DNA of 64,000 nt from Bacteroidales bacterium CF (GTDB lineage: Bacteria > Bacteroidota > Bacteroidia > Bacteroidales > UBA932): assembly GCA_000473305.1 (NCBI GenBank), contig CP006772.1:310001-374000 (forward strand), written 5' to 3'. Both the position numbers and the translations under genes were made by a program. Of the stretch, positions 59,200 to 64,000 are shown in pieces; within the stretch, counting starts at the first letter, position 1; every line of letters starts with the position of its first letter. The notes under the pieces are model-generated. The model did no database searches. It was not told where the DNA came from and worked only from the letters and a program-made list of their open reading frames with translations.

Positions 59200-60042
59200 C
59201 TAGTAGGTCCAGACCTCTCTATATCCCTTGAATGTAAGATATTTAACCACTCCGTATGGTGTGTATGAGATCATCTCCGCATGAATTGTCTCAGTGCTTT
59301 CATCCAACACCTCAATATCCATCTCTCCCTCAGAGGCTCTGAATTCTCTGTATCTTGGATAGTCGTAATTTGAGTAATATGATTCCGGATCAGGAGTTGT
59401 CACAAATCTCACCTTTTGAGCGATATTGTATGATATGGTAAGAGTGTTGTCCGGATTCGAGTCATATTCAGGATAGTTGTAGCTTTGAGATGCATTTGTA
59501 ATAAACGATCCGCTTCCGCTTACATCATAGTCAAACAGGATACCCGAGCCTGAGAGAAGAGGGCACCTTCCGGTCAGTATTATGTTTGCATCGCTCAGAT
59601 GATAGTTGCAGGTAAAAAGGCTCCCGCTGCATTTTACACTCCAGGTCTCTTTCCCTGTGCATTTTATTCTTATGCGTTGCGCTGTCCCATATCCGACAAT
59701 CCATTCACTATTAAGGGAGTCAAGAGATTTTCCTCCTGTTGTAAAATAATATGACATATCCCTGAAGATCCACTTATCGCCCTCATACCTCAGTTTGTAA
59801 TCAGGGAACCATAAATCTTCCAAAGCCCCTTTGCCGCTTTCAGGGGCATCTATCCATCTGCTCAGTTTAACAGCCATGTCACAGAGATCAACCATCGCAG
59901 ATATGTTGTCCTCTACATTGTCAAAGATAATCTTTGCCGCCTCTGTCTTTCTCTTTACACTGTCCCCCTCATCAATTATTACACAGGATGATAATGAAAA
60001 AATGCAGAAAAGAATAGATATAGATAATAATGCTCTTTTCAT
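59200..60042 (-). CDS. Hypothetical lipoprotein
   Basis: A 280-residue lipoprotein (MKRALLSISILFCIFSLSSC, Cys20), then VIIDEGDSVKRKTEAAKIIFDNVED. The mature part has a helical start and a beta-rich rest (KIRCTGKETWSVKCSGSLFTC, NIILTGRCPLLSGSGILFDYDVSGSGSF). I recognise no family. It starts 4 bases after the barrel gene stop and is likely co-expressed with it and with rpsP-rimM upstream. It converges on the Omp85 gene with 3 bases between stops. Confidence 0.75.
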   Translation of the reverse strand: MKRALLSISILFCIFSLSSCVIIDEGDSVKRKTEAAKIIFDNVEDNISAMVDLCDMAVKLSRWIDAPESGKGALEDLWFPDYKLRYEGDKWIFRDMSYYFTTGGKSLDSLNSEWIVGYGTAQRIRIKCTGKETWSVKCSGSLFTCNYHLSDANIILTGRCPLLSGSGILFDYDVSGSGSFITNASQSYNYPEYDSNPDNTLTISYNIAQKVRFVTTPDPESYYSNYDYPRYREFRASEGEMDIEVLDESTETIHAEMISYTPYGVVKYLTFKGYREVWTY

Positions 60043-60046
60043 AACC

Positions 60047-60688
60047 CTATCGTTTTTTTGAAAAAGTTGCAACATTGAACCTGTATCCGCACCCGAAAGT
60101 AATAAAGCCGAGGGTGCCTACAGATTGAACCTCTGAAAAGCCGTACAAGCGCTTTCCGACTGATATTCCAAATCCGGTAAGCTGAATAGATGGTCCCGCT
60201 TCATTCTTATCCTTGTCTTCGCTGCTGAACATCATACCAAGGCCGAATCCCACAGAAGAGTACATCCTTACATACTCCCTGTTGAACCAGGAAAACCTTA
60301 TGGTCGGTGTGAAAAAGAGCGAGTGATAATCATCCCGTCTTGTCAATCCGGGGTTTGCAGAGTTGTATATCGTCTGGTATGTGCCTGCGTATGAGATAGA
60401 AGCACCTAAATCCATCCAGCGAAGCACTTTGTAATATCTGCCGAAGCTGAAGCACCCCGAAGACACACGGTCTCCTGCGAACTCCAATGCGTTGTGATAG
60501 TCCTCTTTTACTGATGGATACCCGTCATGCCAGGCACATCCCCAGAAGTTATCATTAAACAGGTCGAATGTAAGAGGATATATTCCATATCCGAATCTTG
60601 TGTCGACCTCTCTCTTTCCGGATTGTCCGAATAGCGAGGATACACATAAAAGATTTACAGCCAAAATAAGTAAAAACCTTCTGTTCAT
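60047..60688 (-). CDS. Hypothetical outer-membrane barrel protein
   Basis: A 213-residue exported protein: signal peptide MNRRFLLILAVNLLCVSSLFGQ, then barrel-like strands (GASISYAGTYQTIYNS, FFTPTIRFSWFNREYVRMYSSVGFGLGMMF, LGFITFGCGYRFNVATF) with turns. The C-terminus is SKKR rather than an aromatic, a small departure from the usual signal. It has no assigned family. It starts 5 bases beyond the rimM stop and ends 4 bases before the lipoprotein, forming a tail to the rpsP-rimM operon. Confidence 0.75.
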   Translation of the reverse strand: MNRRFLLILAVNLLCVSSLFGQSGKREVDTRFGYGIYPLTFDLFNDNFWGCAWHDGYPSVKEDYHNALEFAGDRVSSGCFSFGRYYKVLRWMDLGASISYAGTYQTIYNSANPGLTRRDDYHSLFFTPTIRFSWFNREYVRMYSSVGFGLGMMFSSEDKDKNEAGPSIQLTGFGISVGKRLYGFSEVQSVGTLGFITFGCGYRFNVATFSKKR

Positions 60689-60693
60689 ATAGT

Positions 60694-61236
60694 TCAGAGT
60701 TCAAGTATTCCTTTTGGCAAATCTAATACTATTTTCTCATTTTCTATATCTACATCGATAATAAAATCCTCATTAAGAGGGATAAGCACTTCAGATTCCC
60801 TGCCGTTTGCAAGCATTACACCTATACACAGATTGTCCGGATAGGGATAAATAGCAGATATAGAGCCTACAAGGCTATTGTCTTTCTCGAATATTGTAAA
60901 ACCGATAATGTCGGGAATATCACCATCCGTTTCCTCCTGCGTCTGTGCTTTTTTCCCTTTTTTCCTGTTTATATAGACAAGTTCTCCGACAATCTCCTCT
61001 GCGCATTTGAGTGTATCTATTGTCTCAAACTTAACAAACAACTGGTCGTTTCCCCTCTCCTGAAGATGTGAAAAAAAGAAAGGAACCGGTAATCCATCGA
61101 AGTAGATGAAAACCGGTTCCTTTAAACTGAAACCATCAGGAGCCTGATCGTTGTATCGGAGTATCACTCCGCCATCTGTCCCGAATGATTTAAGAACCTT
61201 GGCAACAGGCAGCAAAATATTTGCTGACTTTTGCAT
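60694..61236 (-). CDS. rimM: 16S rRNA processing protein RimM
   Basis: A 180-residue ribosome maturation factor for the 30S head. The N-terminal barrel contains KVLKSFGTDGGVILRY and PVFIYFDGLPVPFFF; the C-terminal PRC-like barrel has IIGFTIFEKDNSLVGSISAIYPYPDNLCIGVM and EVLIPLNEDFIIDVDIENEKIVLDLPKGILEL, the latter typical of RimM ends. The start is 3 bases after the rpsP stop. The rpsP-rimM order is conserved in most bacteria. Confidence 0.92.
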   Translation of the reverse strand: MQKSANILLPVAKVLKSFGTDGGVILRYNDQAPDGFSLKEPVFIYFDGLPVPFFFSHLQERGNDQLFVKFETIDTLKCAEEIVGELVYINRKKGKKAQTQEETDGDIPDIIGFTIFEKDNSLVGSISAIYPYPDNLCIGVMLANGRESEVLIPLNEDFIIDVDIENEKIVLDLPKGILEL

Positions 61237-61239
61237 TAT

Positions 61240-61800
61240 CTAGGCCTCAGTTGAAGCTGGTGTCTCTTCTGCAGCAGGAGCTTCTGTTTCTGAAACTTCG
61301 GCAGCAGCAGCTGCTTCAGCAGCTTTCTTTGCTGCATCTTCCTCTGCTTTCTTCTTAGCTAACTCTTCAGCGCGAGCTGAATTGACTTTAGCTTCTGCCT
61401 CGAGAGCGCTCTTCTTTGCAGAGCGGCCATTGAGTTCTAGATCAGATTTCTTTTTAGAAACTTTTGACTCTTTTTCAGCAACCCATGCATTCCATTTCTG
61501 ATCTGCAGCTTCTTGAGTAAGTGCTCCCTTTTTAACTCCTTCCTGAAGGTGTTTCTTAAGAAGTACCCCTTTGTAAGAGAGTATCCTGCGGCATGTCTCG
61601 GTAGGTTGTGCACCCTTAGTCAGCCAGTCAAGTGCCTGGTTGGCATCGAGCTCTATAGTAGCAGGATTGGTGTTGGGATTGTATGTACCGATACGCTCAA
61701 TGAAACGACCATCGCGTGGTGAGCGGCTATCAGCAATTACAATGTGAAAATAGGAAAAGTTTTTTTTGCCGTGTCTGGCAAGGCGAATCTTTACAGCCAT
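61240..61800 (-). CDS. rpsP: 30S ribosomal protein S16 with long C-terminal tail
   Basis: A 186-residue S16. The first 82 residues are the universal S16 (MAVKIRLARHGKKNFSYFHIVIADSRSPRDGRFIERIGTYNPNTNP). The remaining 100 residues are a low-complexity tail of Ala, Lys and Glu (AEELAKKKAEEDAAKKAAEAAAAAEVSE). Bacteroidetes S16 proteins characteristically carry such an extension; in most other phyla S16 is about 80-100 residues. The tail probably extends into solvent. A strong promoter is at 61861-61891. Confidence 0.95.
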   Translation of the reverse strand: MAVKIRLARHGKKNFSYFHIVIADSRSPRDGRFIERIGTYNPNTNPATIELDANQALDWLTKGAQPTETCRRILSYKGVLLKKHLQEGVKKGALTQEAADQKWNAWVAEKESKVSKKKSDLELNGRSAKKSALEAEAKVNSARAEELAKKKAEEDAAKKAAEAAAAAEVSETEAPAAEETPASTEA

Positions 61801-61860
61801 AATACTGTGATTTTAAAGTTTTTATTATTTAACTTCCTAATCTTCTCGAGAAAAGGCTCG

Positions 61861-61891
61861 CAAATGTACAACAAATTATCAAACCGCCAAA
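61861..61891 (-). promoter_or_regulatory. Promoter of the rpsP operon
   Basis: TTTG (61888-61891), a 19-base spacer and TACATTTG (61861-61868) on the minus strand: consensus promoter, about 60 bases before rpsP. Confidence 0.75.
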
Positions 61892-61928
61892 ATTTCACAA
61901 CCTCTTCAGGTATCAATATTTAAATGAA

Positions 61929-61959
61929 AAAGGATGTCAATTCTTTCTTGACACCCTTT
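61929..61959 (-). terminator. Terminator of the PHP phosphoesterase gene
   Basis: AAAGGGTGTCAA on the minus strand pairs with TTGACATCCTTT (one mismatch) and is followed by a T-rich stretch. It lies about 47 bases beyond the PHP stop. Confidence 0.65.
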
Positions 61960-62005
61960 CTCATTTTACACTTAACCTAAAACTTAAACTATGAAAAAAC
62001 TTCAA

Positions 62006-63136
62006 TTAAAATAATTGCAAATCATGTGCCAAAACTTTGTTTTCATAGATAATTACATTCTCAAATTTCACTGAAATTTTCGAAGTCCCTTTAGGTACAT
62101 TGAAAGAGATAGTGGAGAGTGCCGGAAGCACATATCTTTTTTTATTAAAGACTATTTTAAATGGAACTGATGAGCTGTTTGACATAGTGTAGAAGTCACT
62201 CTTTTCGTTGCTGAATACCTTTTTTACACTCAGATACTCCTCTGTAAGCCATATTGCAATCTCCTCCCTTGTGGCAATATTGCCCTGGAAAAATGCCACT
62301 GTCCTTCCGGCCTCGAGAGCCTCCCTTATTCCACTGATAGAGCGCTCTTTTGCAAGAACAAGGGTCATCGGCCTCAAAGTGCCGATCTTTTCAAGGTTGT
62401 CCTGTTCAATTATTCCGTGAACATCAGTTGCAGCGATGATCGCCAATTTTTTGTCAATTGCCCATGCCATCGCTCTGGGATAGAATTCACTGCTGTTGTA
62501 TACCTCAATACCTTTTATCAGCCCCTCTTTAAAGATATCCTCGACAAACGGATTGATCAGAGTAGAGTCGACAGCCCAGCCCGGGTGGTTCCAGATAATG
62601 AATGCATCCTGTTTCCTGGCAGCAAGCAAAGACTCTTTTGCATCCTCCACTGCAATTGGATTTGCATCATTTATGAATAGGGCGTTGAAGTGCCCCCATG
62701 TTTTAGGCTTGCGGGTGATTTCAGTTCCCTTGATAAGCATAAATCCTAATTTGTCTGCATCGGCCTTGGCTATATCGTAAGATGTGTTCAGGTCGGCATT
62801 CAGATTATCCTTATGGGGTCTGTACTCTACATGATCTGTCATTGCAAAGCAGTCGAGACTCTGTTTCCAGGCTTCGAGAACCCTGAAAGTAGGCCAGACA
62901 AGACCATCCGAAAACATTGTATGTACATGAAAATCGCACGAGATCACCTCAAAATCCTTGATTTTTGGAAGAGTCAGATTCTCCCTGTGACTTGTCATAT
63001 AGGCAGGGAAATCGACCTTGTTGGGATTCCATGATTCAGCAGAGGTGCGGTCAATTACCTCCTGCGCGTTTATGCTGCCTGATACAATAAGGGAAGCCAT
63101 GAGCAGCTGAAAAACTTTTTTGAAAGATCTGTTCAT
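62006..63136 (-). CDS. Exported PHP-domain phosphoesterase
   Basis: A 376-residue secreted protein: signal peptide ending INAQ. The PHP metal motif is H70-x-H72 in CDFHVHTMFSDGLVWP, with later ligands in MTDHVEYRPH, IKGTEITRK, FIIWNHPGWA and IAATDVHG. A C-terminal beta domain (KIVFNKKRYVLPALSTISFNVPKGTSKISVKFEN) resembles the Sb-PDE-type phosphodiesterases of Bacteroidetes. It probably hydrolyses a phosphodiester in the periplasm; the substrate is unknown. It follows the VanX-like gene by 21 bases on the same strand. Near its 3' end, 61991-62014 holds a tiny frame MKKLQLK on the plus strand with no known use. Confidence 0.85.
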   Translation of the reverse strand: MNRSFKKVFQLLMASLIVSGSINAQEVIDRTSAESWNPNKVDFPAYMTSHRENLTLPKIKDFEVISCDFHVHTMFSDGLVWPTFRVLEAWKQSLDCFAMTDHVEYRPHKDNLNADLNTSYDIAKADADKLGFMLIKGTEITRKPKTWGHFNALFINDANPIAVEDAKESLLAARKQDAFIIWNHPGWAVDSTLINPFVEDIFKEGLIKGIEVYNSSEFYPRAMAWAIDKKLAIIAATDVHGIIEQDNLEKIGTLRPMTLVLAKERSISGIREALEAGRTVAFFQGNIATREEIAIWLTEEYLSVKKVFSNEKSDFYTMSNSSSVPFKIVFNKKRYVLPALSTISFNVPKGTSKISVKFENVIIYENKVLAHDLQLF

Positions 63137-63157
63137 TGTGAAATTTTAAGGATATGA

Positions 63158-63865
63158 TTATTTAATAGCGTCAAGTTCCTCGAAGGAGAGATTCATCAGT
63201 TTGTAATTGCCCCTCTGTTTGAGATTGTAATGCCACCATTCTGCATCGTAAAGGGTGAAACCATGGCTCAGCATGACATCTTTGAGGAGAGCTCTGTTGG
63301 CAAGAGATGTAGAGTCAAGGTCTGTGTATTTATGAGAAGCCAGGTCAGTGAAGCTGTCGAACTCTGTCGGCATTTTCAACTCAGCGCCACTTTCAAGATT
63401 TATGATTGAAAGATCCACTGCACAGCCTCTGTTATGAATTGACCCTTTCCAGGGGGCAGCGACAAATGTAGTGTCAGGGTATACTTTGTAGAAATAGAGT
63501 GTAGCTGCATAAGGCCTGTACGCATCATAAATCTTAAGACCAAGTCCCTTTTCTGCCAGAATCTGCTGTATTTTCAACAGTGAGTCAGCAGCAGGTTTCC
63601 TAAGGAAAGCCCGTGGTTGGGTGTAAATTTTTGTCTTGGTGAAATTGTTCGTGTCTGCATATCTGATGTCTAGTACAACCCCCGGGATGTACTTTTGAAG
63701 GTCAACTAGCACATTTGTGCTGTCAGCTTTTATACTTTCGATGTAAGCCTCTTTTGTGTCAACAATGTCCAGTTTGTATGGATTTTCCTTGACATTTTGC
63801 TTGCAGGAGATGCAGGCGGAGAGAAGAAGCAGGGCAACTCCAAAGATTTTAAATAGTTTCCTCAT
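63158..63865 (-). CDS. VanX-like D-Ala-D-Ala dipeptidase lipoprotein
   Basis: A 235-residue lipoprotein of the M15D family. Signal ending LLLLSAC (Cys18). Motif residues are R117 in YDAYRPYAA, the zinc site SIHNRGCAVD with H144 and D151, and E209-WWH212 with the catalytic Glu and last zinc ligand. It cleaves D-alanyl-D-alanine and similar dipeptides in the periplasm, most likely for cell-wall turnover or nutrition, since no vanH/vanA or VanS/R genes are near. The PHP gene follows in the same direction. Confidence 0.9.
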   Translation of the reverse strand: MRKLFKIFGVALLLLSACISCKQNVKENPYKLDIVDTKEAYIESIKADSTNVLVDLQKYIPGVVLDIRYADTNNFTKTKIYTQPRAFLRKPAADSLLKIQQILAEKGLGLKIYDAYRPYAATLYFYKVYPDTTFVAAPWKGSIHNRGCAVDLSIINLESGAELKMPTEFDSFTDLASHKYTDLDSTSLANRALLKDVMLSHGFTLYDAEWWHYNLKQRGNYKLMNLSFEELDAIK

Positions 63866-63927
63866 GCTGTCGGGTTTATTTGGTTGTGAATATCCGGTAA
63901 ATTTACAAAAAATCAGATACAGGCAAT

Positions 63928-64000
63928 CTAAACTTCCTCGCTGCTGTTTATTATTGTCAATTGTTGTCTCACCGACTCCTCATGCATCGCCTCCAGTATC
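63928..64000 (-). CDS. C-terminal end of an unidentified gene
   Basis: On the minus strand a frame enters from outside the window and ends with a TAG at 63928-63930, giving ILEAMHEESVRQQLTIINSS and three more residues. The fragment is open for all 23 codons and helical in character. It is too short to name. It lies 62 bases upstream of the VanX-like gene and could share its operon. Confidence 0.35.
   Translation of the reverse strand, partial: ILEAMHEESVRQQLTIINSSEEV

Noticed and set aside
61991-62014. Seven-codon frame MKKLQLK preceded by an A-rich leader like those before susC-type genes
   Set aside because: It stops at once and no barrel sequence follows; it may be chance or a vestige, with no support for function.
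63158-63865. A vancomycin-resistance vanX
   Set aside because: The catalytic motifs are of the family, but there is a lipoprotein signal and no vanH, vanA, vanS or vanR nearby; a role in wall turnover or nutrition is more likely.

Overview
The window is a chromosomal segment of a Bacteroidetes bacterium, most likely order Bacteroidales. The evidence is the recurring promoter form TTTG-N19-TAnnTTTG (seen upstream of both tRNA genes and rpsP), many Cys-anchored lipoproteins and outer-membrane barrels, DUF4837, DUF5009 and DUF4143 proteins, a BtuB/BtuG-type cobalamin uptake pair, glycine-lipid acyltransferases, and an S16 protein with a long Ala/Lys/Glu-rich tail. Class III ribonucleotide reductase, a rubredoxin-containing rubrerythrin and a superoxide reductase point to an anaerobe. 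I see no phage, CRISPR array, insertion sequence or plasmid functions. Most of the window is ordinary core chromosome; the accessory stretch is about 18-28 kb.

Layout. 0-7.4 kb: the end of asnA, a HAD phosphatase, a CrtI-like oxidoreductase, then a tight three-gene signalling operon (NMT1-like solute-binding lipoprotein, sensor histidine kinase, receiver-PP2C phosphatase). 7.4-10.3 kb: an ECF sigma factor with a membrane-anchored beta-barrel partner, and a tandem-FKBP lipoprotein. 10.3-14.1 kb: nrdD-nrdG behind a cobalamin riboswitch, flanked on both sides by copies of a short element with inverted ends. 14.1-15.3 kb: a PerR-like regulator with its operator, and a peroxide-reducing rubrerythrin. 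15.4-28.5 kb: TonB-type barrel, acetyltransferase, metallophosphoesterase, AraC regulator, orphan lipoproteins, a DUF4143 ATPase behind 34-bp-spaced repeats, a GH35 beta-galactosidase, an ATPase remnant and tRNA-Leu. 28.5-34.7 kb: M16 protease, then a second cobalamin riboswitch driving btuB-btuG. 34.7-43.2 kb: osmC, miaB, glsA-glsB, rpoN, amidohydrolase, upp. 43.2-49.2 kb: radC, rpsT, tRNA-Glu and the SOR-M23-dxr-rseP-DUF4837 operon. 49.2-59.2 kb: ruvX-def-phosphomannomutase-hydrolase, then DUF5009-AsmA-DUF819-Omp85. 59.2-64 kb: rpsP-rimM plus two envelope proteins, a PHP phosphoesterase, a VanX-like dipeptidase and the tail of one more gene.

How parts work together. Cobalamin appears twice as a regulatory input: it should switch off its own surface importer (btuB-btuG) and, separately, the B12-independent class III ribonucleotide reductase. 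The oxidative-stress genes (PerR, rubrerythrin, SOR) suit an anaerobe exposed to traces of oxygen. The strongest candidates for something little described are the short inverted-repeat element, which has three traces in the window and supplies the stop codon of two host genes; the 34-bp-periodic array in front of the ATPase; the solute-binding-protein/kinase/phosphatase operon without a transporter; and the sigma-factor partner that joins an inner-membrane anchor to an outer-membrane-type barrel.
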